A stretch of DNA of 64,000 nt from Actinomycetota bacterium (GCA_012514635.1 JAAYZX010000006.1:1-64000); one strand, 5' to 3'; shown: positions 8,145 through 21,041, counted from the stretch's first letter. The notes: a model not told the origin generated them from the sequence alone. Translations and numbers: made by a program.

Positions 8145-9085
8145 CCACGCCCATCCTCCAACCACCGGGCGACTTCGCACCACAGACCGTTGATAAAGTA
8201 GAACGCCTTCTCGGGCTCCTCGGCGAAATCAACGATCATCGCTACCTCGGCCCCCGGCTGGTCTTGCACGGGGGCACGGCCCTGAATGTTTTCCACCTCG
8301 ATATCCCAAGGCTATCCGTTGACATCGATGTACTGTATGTTGGAGCAGTATCGCGGGACACGATGCTGGCCGAACGACCGGAAATCTGCGGAGAGTTGGA
8401 GACTTTGGCCTACAAGTTAGGTTATCGGCACAATGCGCCCCCTGAGGAGTATGCAGGGGTCACCTACAAGTTCGTGTACCGGACCCGCTGGGGGGAAGAC
8501 ATGATCAAGGTCGACCTCAACTTCCTCAATAGGTCTCCCATTCTAGGTCACGAGATGACACCTTGCCGACATTGCATCCCAGAGGTGCAATTCAGAGTTG
8601 TTCCGTACGCGGAACTCATTGCAGGTAAGATCAAAGCATTGGTGGAGAGAAGAAGCGCAGCCACACGTGACCTCTACGATCTATACCGGGCTTCGCAGGT
8701 TGATTTCGATGATTGGGCATTGCTGCAATCCATCGTAGTCCACTACTGGACGCTGGCTGACACCTTCCCCCGATCTCTTGACGGGTCGATGGTGGAGAGA
8801 TTTCTCGGACAGGAGCGTGGACTAGAGTCAGATTTATTCCCGGTGCTTCTTCCGGCAGAGCGACCAAAGCTGGGAGAGATGGTCGAGGCCGTAGCCTTGT
8901 TTCTGGAGCGACTAGGCGCTCTTTCCCCAGAACAGAGAAAATATATGGACCTGATGGCGGAATCGGGAGAATATCGGCCCGAACTGGTCTTCAGTCCGTG
9001 GCCGGAGGTCCTGGAGAGAGCCAAATCAAGTCCAGCGGCAGCTTGGAAGGTGCATAACCTGCAAAAAAGGGGACATCGGCACTAA
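8141..9085 (+). CDS. abiEii: AbiEii-family nucleotidyltransferase toxin
   Basis: LHGGTALNVFHLDIPRLSVDIDV motif, YAELIAGKIKAL; GTGA overlap with abiEi. Confidence 0.85.
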   Translation: MTTPILQPPGDFAPQTVDKVERLLGLLGEINDHRYLGPRLVLHGGTALNVFHLDIPRLSVDIDVLYVGAVSRDTMLAERPEICGELETLAYKLGYRHNAPPEEYAGVTYKFVYRTRWGEDMIKVDLNFLNRSPILGHEMTPCRHCIPEVQFRVVPYAELIAGKIKALVERRSAATRDLYDLYRASQVDFDDWALLQSIVVHYWTLADTFPRSLDGSMVERFLGQERGLESDLFPVLLPAERPKLGEMVEAVALFLERLGALSPEQRKYMDLMAESGEYRPELVFSPWPEVLERAKSSPAAAWKVHNLQKRGHRH

Positions 9086-9336
9086 GCGGATCAAGACGTC
9101 AGAACGATAAGCAAAACCTTGCTGCTCTAGTTCGGAGGCGATATCCGCTGGGACGAGAAAGATCGTGCTGATGGATCCCAGACTGTTCTTGGCCCCCGTC
9201 GATAACTCATCTCGAGGCACCGAGCCGAGCCACTGGACTTCACGCACGTCGGCAGCGATGTGAAACTGACCCCATCCCATCACTTTGAAACGGACCCCCA
9301 CCAAAGGAAGTAGTAGGGTTTCCTCGGAAAGGATGC

Positions 9337-10349
9337 ATGCCGAGGGAGGGATCCGTGATCAGACTGGAGGAATGGGTGGACATCGTGGCTCTGCACCGAC
9401 AAGGTTATCTATCAAGGCCATCTCCCGACAGTTGGGCATCTCTCGCAATGCGGTGAGACGGGCCCTGCGCCGGGACGGACCGCCGGTGAGGGCGCCGCAG
9501 AAGCGTCCGCCCTCCAAGCTTGAGCCCTATAAGGACTATCTGCTCTCTCGTCTGGCGGAATTCCCCGAACTCTCCGCCGCCGCCCTTTTCGAGGAGATCC
9601 AGGCCCAGGGATACGAGGGTGGCCTCACCATCCTTCGCAACTTCACCCGACCCTATCGGGTGCGTCGGCGCGAGCCGGTGGTCCGCTTCGAGACCCCGCC
9701 CGGCCATCAAGCTCAGGTCGACTGGGCGCATCTTGGCACTCACCCGCTCTCGGGCCGGCCCACGCCGCTCTACCTCTTTGTCTTTGTTCTCGGCTTCTCC
9801 CGGGCCCTTTATGCAGAAGTGACCACCTCCACCGACCTATCCACGCTCATCAGTTGTCACCTGCACGCCTTCGCCGCCCTTGGGAGCATGCCTGAGGAGA
9901 TCCTTTATGACAACCAGAAACAGGTGGTTCTTTCGCGCACCGCAGACGGGCCCCGCTTCCACCCGGAGTTCCTTTTCTTCTGCGGCCAGTTCGGCTTCCG
10001 CCCCCGCCTTTGCCGCCCCTACCGGGCCCAGACCAAGGGCAAGGTGGAGCGCTCCATCGGTTATCTCAAAGACCGCTTCTTCTGCGGGCGCACCTTCACC
10101 GATCTCACCGACATGAACCTGAGCCTCGAACGCTGGGTCCGTGAGGTGGCGAACGAGCGGGAGCACGCCACCACCGGGGAAGCCCCCAACGTGCGGCTGG
10201 GGCGCGAGAACCTGCGGCCCTTGAGCGCCGCTCGGCCTTGGCATGGAGGTCTTCCTCCCTCTCTCGGCCCCAAGGCTCCGCTGTTCAAAGTGGTCCCGCC
10301 CGAGGTCGAGCAGCGGCCACTCTCGGTCTATGAGGAGGTGGCGGTGTGA
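9337..10349 (+). pseudogene. istA: IS21 transposase IstA, N-terminal frameshift near 9405
   Basis: MPREGSVIRLEEWVDIVALHRQG in frame 1, LSIKAISRQLGISRNAVRRALRR... in frame 3; the relic at 19.8 kb keeps the contiguous frame. Confidence 0.75.
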
Positions 10350-11126
10350 ACCTGGAGCTGGAACGGATCGCCGCTCATGCCACCCGCCTGAGGCTTCCCC
10401 ATATCGCCGAGAACCTGCCTCTGCTCGCCGAGGAGGCGGCCCGGAAGGAATGGAGCTATACCGAGCTGGTGGAGCGGGTGCTGGCCGAGGAAGTAGCGGC
10501 GAATCGACCGAAGGACGGTGGAGGTGCTCGCCAAGACGGCCACGCTGCCCTTCGGTCGCAGCCTGGAGGAGTTCGACTTCAGCTTCCAGCCCTCGGTCAA
10601 GGAGCGTCAACTCCGGGAACTCGCGAGCTGCGCTTTCATCGAACGCCGGGAGAACGTGATCTTCCTGGGGCCGCCGGGGGTGGGCAAGACGCACTTGGGC
10701 GTGGCTCTTGCCACGGAAGCTCTGCGCAGGCGCCTCAAGGTGAAGTTCACTACAGCAGCTGCTCTCGTCTCTTCACTCGCCGATGCCGAGCGCATCGGGA
10801 CGCTTCCCCGGCGTCTCGCCATCTTCACCGGCCCCAGTCTGCTCGTCATCGACGAGATCGGCTTCCTGCCGCTGGACGCTCATCAGGCCAACCTGCTTTT
10901 CCAGGTGGTCTCCCGGCGCTATGAACAGGGCTCGATCATTCTCACCAGCAACAAGAGCTACGGGGAGTGGGCTGAGGTGTTCGCCGGGGATGCCGTCATC
11001 GCCGCGGCCATCCTCGATCGGTTGCTTCATCACTCGACGACCATCAGCATCAAGGGTGATAGTTACCGTCTCAAAGACAAGAGACGGGCAGGGCTCCTGC
11101 GGAAGGAGGACGCCATAAGGGATTAG
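10346..11126 (+). pseudogene. istB: IS21 helper ATPase IstB, frameshift near 10505
   Basis: MNLELERIAAHATRLRLPHIAENL...VLAEEVAA in one frame, TVEVLAKTATLPFGRSLEEFDF...GVGKTHLGVAL in another. Confidence 0.75.
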
Positions 11127-11280
11127 AGGGGGTCCGTTTCAGACCGCTGGAGAGGGGTTCGTTTCAAACCGCTGTTGACATTTCCCTCAGCCGGACAGCG
11201 GCAGAAGACACGGCCTGCGCACTCCTCAAGTACGTCTTGCCTAGATACAGACGACATGGGCTGGGGCAACTCCAGCCCTA

Positions 11281-12000
11281 TTAGAGCCGACGCTCCAGAA
11301 ACTTCTGCTGATCGCCGCGGAAGACTTGCTCCGGCGGATTGTCCCAGCCGAATCGCTCGAAGAAATGCTGTGCGGCATCCAATGCCAACGTTTTGGGGTC
11401 GGCGAGCAGTTCGGATACTGCTATATTTGATTCCCATCGAATATTATCGTTGGGCGTGTGGTAAAAGTCCCATAGATCCCGCGACACATCCCAGGATGTC
11501 AACACCCGATTCTTCATTCCACGCATGCTTACTCGGAATTGGACAGAACCGTCAACAGGAAAAGGGGTGCGGGCGGCCACGTTGGAGGCGAAGAGCGCTA
11601 TTTCAGTAAGCGTCAGAATAGTGGATACGAAATCAATATACCCTGATGGTTCATAGTCTTCGGGGATTCTGCGGAAAGCTTTCGAAGCCTGACGCTCGAA
11701 CCTATCCTTGTACCAATTCTCTCTGAACGCCAGAAGATGGAAAAATTGCCCACTTTGGAAGAATCGCCAGTACTCACGGTGATGATGAAATTCGTCCCAG
11801 CACCCGATGTAATCGTTGCCCCGAATCAAATTCTGTGGGTTGAAGCTTGGGTAGTCCCATCCTCGCAGCGTGATCCGACTATCTTCAACAACTTTCTTAC
11901 ATTCACTGAGAGTCTTTATCAATGTAGGTTCAAAACTACTGGGACGAAATATTATCTCCCAATGAGCGTCTTCTCTGACTAGAACGGGAACATCTGTCAT
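11281..12000 (-). CDS. uncharacterised protein, coupled to AlbA_2 protein
   Basis: 239-aa ORF, TAATG overlap with upstream gene; no recognised family. Confidence 0.65.
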   Translation of the reverse strand: MTDVPVLVREDAHWEIIFRPSSFEPTLIKTLSECKKVVEDSRITLRGWDYPSFNPQNLIRGNDYIGCWDEFHHHREYWRFFQSGQFFHLLAFRENWYKDRFERQASKAFRRIPEDYEPSGYIDFVSTILTLTEIALFASNVAARTPFPVDGSVQFRVSMRGMKNRVLTSWDVSRDLWDFYHTPNDNIRWESNIAVSELLADPKTLALDAAQHFFERFGWDNPPEQVFRGDQQKFLERRL

Positions 12001-12632
12001 TAGTCTTTCTCCAGGAGCGAACCGAGTTGTTGATCGAACCTGTCAGAGTCAGTCGGTGCTGGATCAAGCGATGTTGGCGCCAACACACCTACCGCGCGCA
12101 TCTCCTCGATGAAACGTCTGGTGCTTTTTTGTGTAGACAGGTTCAGTAGTTCCCGCAGTTCATAAGCGTCTCTCGGTGGTCGGGTCTCGGCCTTTCCCAT
12201 GGGACGAATATATACCGTTCCAGCCGTGAGATCCCTGCCATCTCGGGAACAAATGACCGGGATATCGGTGAATTCGGGGACTTCAATAGCGAGGAAAAGT
12301 TGCTCATCGCATTTAAACCTAACTAGATTGAGATTTAGGCTCGGATCAGCGTAGGTGTTGACAAACGTGCGGATATCATCCTCCGAGTAGGTCTGCGCCT
12401 CCACCTCCGACATACCTGTGGGGGTGAAGATATCGTCGGCTTCCTGCTTTACGCCGATAATGATGACCCCGCCATATCGGGTATTCGCCATCCCGATACA
12501 GGTCTTGGCTATCTTATACTTGAGCTGGTTCCATGACGCAGATTGCTTGTAATCGTGACCACGCTCCTCGCGAAGGAGGGCCACGAGGGAGCACAAATGG
12601 TCCGTCATCTGCTCTGATGCGACTGTAGTCAC
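12000..12632 (-). CDS. Schlafen/AlbA_2-domain putative DNA/RNA-binding protein
   Basis: KIAKTCIGMANTRYGGVIIIGV...TAGTVYIRPMGKAETR pattern of AlbA_2. Confidence 0.75.
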   Translation of the reverse strand: MTTVASEQMTDHLCSLVALLREERGHDYKQSASWNQLKYKIAKTCIGMANTRYGGVIIIGVKQEADDIFTPTGMSEVEAQTYSEDDIRTFVNTYADPSLNLNLVRFKCDEQLFLAIEVPEFTDIPVICSRDGRDLTAGTVYIRPMGKAETRPPRDAYELRELLNLSTQKSTRRFIEEMRAVGVLAPTSLDPAPTDSDRFDQQLGSLLEKD

Positions 12633-12664
12633 ACTCCGTCAACTCCTCGACTCAGCGCCGACAG

Positions 12665-16057
<3,393 letters not shown>

Positions 16058-16059
16058 CC

Positions 16060-17652
16060 TCAGACCTCCTCAGTAGCGTCAGCGCTGTCCCCCACTTCTG
16101 CGCCGTCTGTTGTGTCAGCGCCGACCGGCTCTGCCCCACGCAAATCGGGGGAGATCTTGGTCAAGACATCCCCGACCACGACCTCCATGCGACCGACCTC
16201 GTCGTCGGTGAGCTCCGCGAAGCTCTTGCGCTTGTTCCGTGACAACCGGCCGTTGCCCTGTAGAGCCAAGCGGATGAACAGATCCATCCGTGCATCAGGC
16301 ATGTCCACGATACTTGCCAGCCGGCCGCGGGCTTGGTCGAATGCAGCAAGGTACTCCAATTCGGCGGTGAACTCCCGGTCCACCGTCTCCCTGACGAAGC
16401 CGAACAGCTCCTCCGTCACCCTCGTCAGGTCCGGATAGCGATAGTGCAGCCCGGTGTCGTTCAGCACGCTCAGTTCGCCGGCCTCGTTCATCGTGTACTC
16501 CACGCGCTGCATGACGTCCCGGGAATACCACTCGAGCGCCGCATCGTACCGAGCTCTGTCGCGCAGCATGACGGCCGATACGGGGAAGATGACCCCTTCA
16601 GGCGTGAATCCACCAGCCGCCAGAGCGTGGTGGATGAGGAAGCGATGCAGACGGCCGTTACCATCTTCGAAGGGGTGGATTAACACGAATCCGAACCCCA
16701 CTACCGCCGCAGCCACCACCGGATGCACTTGGTGAGAAGACACGAGACGTGAGCAGGCCTCCCACCCTCGCATCAAGGGCCGCACGTCTTCAGGCTTGGG
16801 CGGGACATAGTGCACCAGTTCCCGTCCCGGCCCCAGACTCCGGCCCACGTAGTTCTGGCACTCCCGGAATCCGGTGGCCGCGTACCGCTCATCGACGATC
16901 AGCCGTTGCAGAGCAGTGAGCTCCACCTCCGACCCGCAGGGCAGGTTGCCCGCCTGTCGCAGAAGCTCCACGAAGCGGGCCGTGCGCCGCTGATCGGGCG
17001 CCAATTGCTCGATCCGATACGACGACTTCGTCTCCTTGATGAACAAGTACTGCGCAGCCCGAGCCGCTATTTCAGCCGGATAACGGTTGAGCACCCGACG
17101 CACCCGCTCATCGAGCCGCTCGTCGATACAGGCCTCCAGGATGGAGGTTCGCCGTACCGTCGGGCAGTAGTCGGGAGTGCCGGGCAGATTATCGACGACT
17201 CTCTGTCGCCGCACGCGTCGCGGTTGTGTCGGCGCGTCTACGAACAAGTACTTGCTCGGGTCCATGACAGGGAAGTAGTTGCCTTGCTCCAGGTCGGGCA
17301 GCGGGAGTCTCTCTCCGGTCAGCCACTCGAACAAGAACCACGCAAGGCGTGTATACCGGCCCGTAGGCAGGCTGCGCACGAAGGCCGTCAGCTCGTCGCG
17401 TGGAACGACCGCAAAGAGGGCGGCCAGCACCTCGAGGTTCAAACCTTCCCGCTTCAGGCCGAATGCCAGGTGATCAGTCCAGGCCTGCCCCGGATCGGCC
17501 CGCGCAGGGTAGTACTCGGTCCGACGGCTGCCATCAATGACTGAACGTCGATGCCCGGCGTCGAGTAGATAGGAGCAGACCTCTAGCGTGAGCGTTTCCA
17601 GGCCAAAATACTCAACCAGCGCCAGATACCCAATCGCTTTCAAGAGCGCCAT
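16060..17652 (-). CDS. Fic-family protein
   Basis: HPFEDGNGR Fic motif. Confidence 0.9.
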   Translation of the reverse strand: MALLKAIGYLALVEYFGLETLTLEVCSYLLDAGHRRSVIDGSRRTEYYPARADPGQAWTDHLAFGLKREGLNLEVLAALFAVVPRDELTAFVRSLPTGRYTRLAWFLFEWLTGERLPLPDLEQGNYFPVMDPSKYLFVDAPTQPRRVRRQRVVDNLPGTPDYCPTVRRTSILEACIDERLDERVRRVLNRYPAEIAARAAQYLFIKETKSSYRIEQLAPDQRRTARFVELLRQAGNLPCGSEVELTALQRLIVDERYAATGFRECQNYVGRSLGPGRELVHYVPPKPEDVRPLMRGWEACSRLVSSHQVHPVVAAAVVGFGFVLIHPFEDGNGRLHRFLIHHALAAGGFTPEGVIFPVSAVMLRDRARYDAALEWYSRDVMQRVEYTMNEAGELSVLNDTGLHYRYPDLTRVTEELFGFVRETVDREFTAELEYLAAFDQARGRLASIVDMPDARMDLFIRLALQGNGRLSRNKRKSFAELTDDEVGRMEVVVGDVLTKISPDLRGAEPVGADTTDGAEVGDSADATEEV

Positions 17653-17867
17653 CCCCCGCGCAGAACGATTACGAAACGGGCAAAACGATTAGAACAGAGC
17701 CATCATCGCGCATTTTGATTGTGAATGGTAGTACGAGGCAGCGGCATCACATCCTTCAGTCGGGTCGATACAGCCTCGAGTCCTGGAAGAAGCCTCAGCC
17801 CACTGCATCGACAGAATATGGCAGCCATGCTTCGCCGAGCTACGCTTGCGTCGGCCGCAAGCGCCTG

Positions 17868-18182
17868 TCACGCAACGCGCAGGGGCTTGATGTACCGTAT
17901 CTTGTCCTTGAGAGCCGCCTGGGCCTCCCAAAGGTCAACTGCGCGCTGCAGATTCAGCCAGAACTCCGGCGAGTTGCCGAACAGGCTCGACAGACGCAGC
18001 GCCATCTCCGGCGACAGTGAACGGCGCTCGCGCAGAAGCTCGTTCACGGTCTGGCGTGAAACACCGAGGGAATCAGCAAGAACGCTAACCGTGAGACCGT
18101 AGTCGGGCATGAAATCCTCGCGCAGGACTTCACCAGGATGGGTCGGCCGGCGTTTCAGCGGAGTGTCGTTTGGGATGCTCAT
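17868..18182 (-). CDS. higA: HigA-family antitoxin
   Basis: THPGEVLREDFMPDYGLTVSVLADSLGVSRQTVNELLRERRSLSPEMALRLSSLFGNSPEFWLNLQ. Confidence 0.9.
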   Translation of the reverse strand: MSIPNDTPLKRRPTHPGEVLREDFMPDYGLTVSVLADSLGVSRQTVNELLRERRSLSPEMALRLSSLFGNSPEFWLNLQRAVDLWEAQAALKDKIRYIKPLRVA

Positions 18183-18194
18183 CAGTCCTCGTCT

Positions 18195-18476
18195 TCAGTG
18201 GTAGTCACAGAACTCGACCTCGTAGGCGTCACCGTCTTCAAAGCGAAAGCAGATGCGCCATTGGTCATTGACCCAGATCGAGTGCTGCCCTCGACGGTCG
18301 CCTTCGAGCGGATGCAGCCGATTGCCGGGCGGGACCTTCAGGTCCTCGATCCGCACGGCGGCGTTCACCAGCTCCAGCTTGCGCGCAGCACGTGAGGCCA
18401 CATCGGGCGGTACGCGTCGCGCTCTGCCACTCAGGTACAACTCCTGCGTCTGCGCATCGGCGAACGTCTTGATCAT
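18195..18476 (-). CDS. higB: HigB-family toxin (RelE superfamily)
   Basis: MIKTFADAQTQELYLSGRARRVPPDV...PPGNRLHPLEGDRRGQHSIWVNDQWRICF. Confidence 0.9.
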   Translation of the reverse strand: MIKTFADAQTQELYLSGRARRVPPDVASRAARKLELVNAAVRIEDLKVPPGNRLHPLEGDRRGQHSIWVNDQWRICFRFEDGDAYEVEFCDYH

Positions 18477-18491
18477 CGCCCCTAGCATAAC

Positions 18492-18505
18492 GCGTCACGT
18501 GACGC
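18492..18505. promoter_or_regulatory. putative HigBA operator
   Basis: Perfect palindrome GCGTCACGTGACGC 16 nt upstream of higB. Confidence 0.5.
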
Positions 18506-18524
18506 ACGTCAACTTCGGTAGCCG

Positions 18525-18942
18525 GCACCCGGACGCCGCGACTAGAGCAGCCTATCAGGCTCCCCGGACGCGGCCGGGCGTGCCTGTGCCGGCCCGGCCG
18601 CACGATCTCGGGCCGGCTCTGAACGAGGGAGTTATAGGAGAGGGCCTCGGCCGCCCGCTTCTTGCGCTCGCATAGAGTGTAGAGGCGGTAGCAGAGTTCG
18701 CATGCGGTCACGGCCTGGGAAACCAGAATGCCCGCTTGGGCCATGCCGGCTACGCTGGTGTTCTTAGCGGTGGACAGCGTCTCTGCCACACCGAACCCCC
18801 CCTCGGCGAAGCCGTGCTGCTCGAACCAGGCGAGCGCCCAGAGGCTGTCGGCATCGAAGTCGCCCTCCTGTTCGGCCGGCGCCTCGTCCAGAGTCTGGTT
18901 GATGAGAGCCAGAGCGTCACGCACCGTGAGCGGCGAGTCCTG
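18525..18942 (-). pseudogene. relic of the 3' end of a DUF1156 methyltransferase gene (copy 1, internally deleted)
   Basis: [34 protein letters not shown]...[19 protein letters not shown] matches the C-terminus of the 21533-24415 product. Confidence 0.8.
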
Positions 18943-18952
18943 GTGCGAACAA

Positions 18953-19246
18953 CTAGCGACGGGAGAACCAGTAGAATGGACGACGACGTTCATGAGCAAC
19001 TGCGAGCACTCGAATCGAGTCGTCTACAAGTGAGTAGAATACCGAAAAAGGGAATCGCTCCACATGCATCCACCGGACTCTGCCACGAATCACCGGTGCG
19101 GATTCCGGATGGCGCTGTGCACGTTGCGTGGCACTTTCAACAGCCGCGACAAAGGCCTCACCCAGCGACACGCGTTCGGCTGTGTAGAAAGCTAAAGCCT
19201 CATCGAACTCGGCACGAGCTTCCTCGCAGAAGCTGACGCGACGTAT
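18953..19246 (-). CDS. ParE/RelE-like toxin; apparent ATA start codon
   Basis: Reading (I)RRVSFCEEARAEFDEALAFYTAERVSLGEAFVAAVESA...HERRRPFYWFSRR follows the antitoxin directly. Confidence 0.65.
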   Translation of the reverse strand: MRRVSFCEEARAEFDEALAFYTAERVSLGEAFVAAVESATQRAQRHPESAPVIRGRVRWMHVERFPFSVFYSLVDDSIRVLAVAHERRRPFYWFSRR

Positions 19247-19470
19247 TACCGGAGACGCGCGCGGGCAGCCGCAAACACCTCATCGGCCGGAATGGTGCGG
19301 GCCAAGCCGGCATCTAGTTCGGCGTCGCGGCGAAGTGCCTCCTCGACCCAAAGGCGATCGACCTCATTTTCGGAGAGATCGTCGAGACTCCGCAGGAGCT
19401 CCCGGGCAAGGTCTGCGCGCCCGGAGGGGTCCAACCGAAGTGCCTCGCGCTTGAGTTCGTCGATAGTCAT
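19246..19470 (-). CDS. addiction-module antidote component family antitoxin
   Basis: MTIDELKREALRLDPSGRADLARELLRSLDDLSENEVDRLWVEEALRRDAELDAG. Confidence 0.8.
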   Translation of the reverse strand: MTIDELKREALRLDPSGRADLARELLRSLDDLSENEVDRLWVEEALRRDAELDAGLARTIPADEVFAAARARLR

Positions 19471-19587
19471 GACATCTCACCTCGCAACAAAACCAACTGC
19501 CAGCATTATTATACCGCCGATGGTCAGCATCGAGCCTACAACGGCGTGGCAGCCGCACCACGGCAGCTCTCTACCCTCGTAGCCAGC

Positions 19588-19765
19588 ATCCGGACGCCGC
19601 GATTCAGAACAGCTTGTCCGTCTCCACGGACGAGACAGGCCCCTGCTGCGCCAGCCGCACTATCTCGGGCCGGCTCTGGACGAGGGAGTTATAGGCGAGG
19701 GCCTCGGCCGCCCGCTTCTTGCGCTCGCACAGGGTGTAGAGGCCGGCCTTCAGCGTCGAGCACCT
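19588..19765 (-). pseudogene. second relic of the 3' end of a DUF1156 methyltransferase gene (copy 2)
   Basis: Near-identical to 21590-21670 (CTCGGGCCGGCTCTGGACGAGGGAGTTATAG...), then jumps to GCGTCGAGCACCT of the 22.1 kb region. Confidence 0.75.
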
Positions 19766-19771
19766 TCTCAT

Positions 19772-20000
19772 TGTCGGCAGCAGTGTGAAACTGACCCCAT
19801 TCCATCACTTTGAAACGGACCCCCTGGTGAGCAAAGCAGGTAGGGTTCCCTCCGGAAGGACGCATGCCGAGGGAGGGGTTCGTGATCAGACTGGAGTAGT
19901 GGACGGACATTATCGCCATACACAGGCAGGGATTTTCTATCAACGCCATCGCCTGACACTGGGGCAACAGCCGGCAGGTTGTGCGCGAAACAGTGGTATG
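19772..20000 (+). mobile_element. truncated IS21-family left end plus istA 5' fragment
   Basis: TGTCGGCAGCAGTGTGAAACTGACCCCATTCCATCACTTTGAAACGGACCCCC matches 9248 onward; MPREGFVIRLE*WTDIIAIHRQGFSINAIA* with stops. Confidence 0.8.
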
Positions 20001-20140
20001 TCGAGTACGTCACGCGGTTGGGCTTCGTCCCAGGAGCGCAGCCGACAGTCCCACTCTTGCAGCTTGTGAGTTAGTTCCCTCCGCAGATATTGAACTCGGA
20101 TTCTCGACTACGCCTCGGTCTGGGTCGGCCTTGCGTCCCT

Positions 20141-20614
20141 TTACCGGTTCCGAGCGGTAGAGTGATTGGCTTGGTGTCCCTGCGCCTGTACCCAGTCGGC
20201 CAGACACTGCGTGAGGTTGACCGTGGGCAATAGCATCGATCCGGCGGCTCCGAGCGCAGTGATATGAGCCACTTCTGCGCGCAACAGACCGAAGAGGATT
20301 GAAGCTCCGTTGAAGATCAGCATCTGGAAGCGTTGCTCTTCTGGCAGGTCAGGGTCGGGGAAGGAGAAGAAACCTCGTCCGGTCACATCGATGGAATAGG
20401 GCAGTCCCCCTTCGCTGTCGGGCTTGGGCACATATCGCACGCGCAGAACGAGTTGGCGAACGCCATCGTCGGTTTTTCTCATAAGGATCTCGGGTTCTAC
20501 AGAAATGTGCCCCTCATATTCGTCCACCGTCGGGTCGAACTGCGGGTTGGTCTCCATGGAGATGTTCTCGATGAAGTAGGCTTCAAGCCGCAAAGGTGCT
20601 TTGTCCGGTTCCAT
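20141..20614 (-). CDS. SecB-like chaperone of a TAC module
   Basis: MEPDKAPLRLEAYFIENISMETNPQFDP...RVRYVPKPDSEGGLPYSIDVTGRGFFSF resembles SecB; third gene after toxin and antitoxin. Confidence 0.7.
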   Translation of the reverse strand: MEPDKAPLRLEAYFIENISMETNPQFDPTVDEYEGHISVEPEILMRKTDDGVRQLVLRVRYVPKPDSEGGLPYSIDVTGRGFFSFPDPDLPEEQRFQMLIFNGASILFGLLRAEVAHITALGAAGSMLLPTVNLTQCLADWVQAQGHQANHSTARNR

Positions 20615-21041
20615 CAGTCACCTCCCCGCTGGTCGCAGGTGCGGCAGACCAATCGCCACCCACAAGACGCCGTCGTTGTTGCACTGCCACGGGGACTCCC
20701 GGCGGCTCGGTGATACGGGCGAACGCTCGGGCAGTACTCTCAATAGGAGCGGACGTCATCAACCACTGTATGCCGAGGGCGACTCCCGCCTTGGCGAGAG
20801 TCTCGAGGGTCCAGTTGTGATAGCCGCGCAGGATCTTGGTCACAAAAGCGGGGCTGGTATGCATGCGCCGCGCCAGCTCAGCCTGACTGATGCCCAGCCG
20901 CTCGAGCTGTGCGACAACTAGATCGGCGACATCCAGCTTTAGCTTCTCGCTCCAGTATTCAGGGTGCTGCCGAGCCCATTCGATATCGCTCTGGAAGTCT
21001 TCGTCGTCTTCCAGCACTGTCTCATACACAATTTCGCTCAT
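20583..21041 (-). CDS. HTH antitoxin with C-terminal extension (TAC-type)
   Basis: LDVADLVVAQLERLGISQAELARRMHTSPAFVTKILRGYHNWTLETLAKAG; extended C-tail; TAATG overlap with toxin. Confidence 0.8.
   Translation of the reverse strand: MSEIVYETVLEDDEDFQSDIEWARQHPEYWSEKLKLDVADLVVAQLERLGISQAELARRMHTSPAFVTKILRGYHNWTLETLAKAGVALGIQWLMTSAPIESTARAFARITEPPGVPVAVQQRRRLVGGDWSAAPATSGEVTDGTGQSTFAA

Larger units (their letters stand above)
9248..11180 (+). mobile_element. IS21-family element (istA/istB, both frameshifted)
   Basis: Ends carry repeated TTTGAAACGGACCCC/TGTGAAACTGACCCC blocks in inverted orientation; IstA (integrase core) and IstB ATPase coding. Confidence 0.8.

Noticed and set aside
17669-17695. 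Repeated AACGATTA half-sites upstream of Fic
   Set aside because: Only two short copies; insufficient to claim an operator or CRISPR-like repeat
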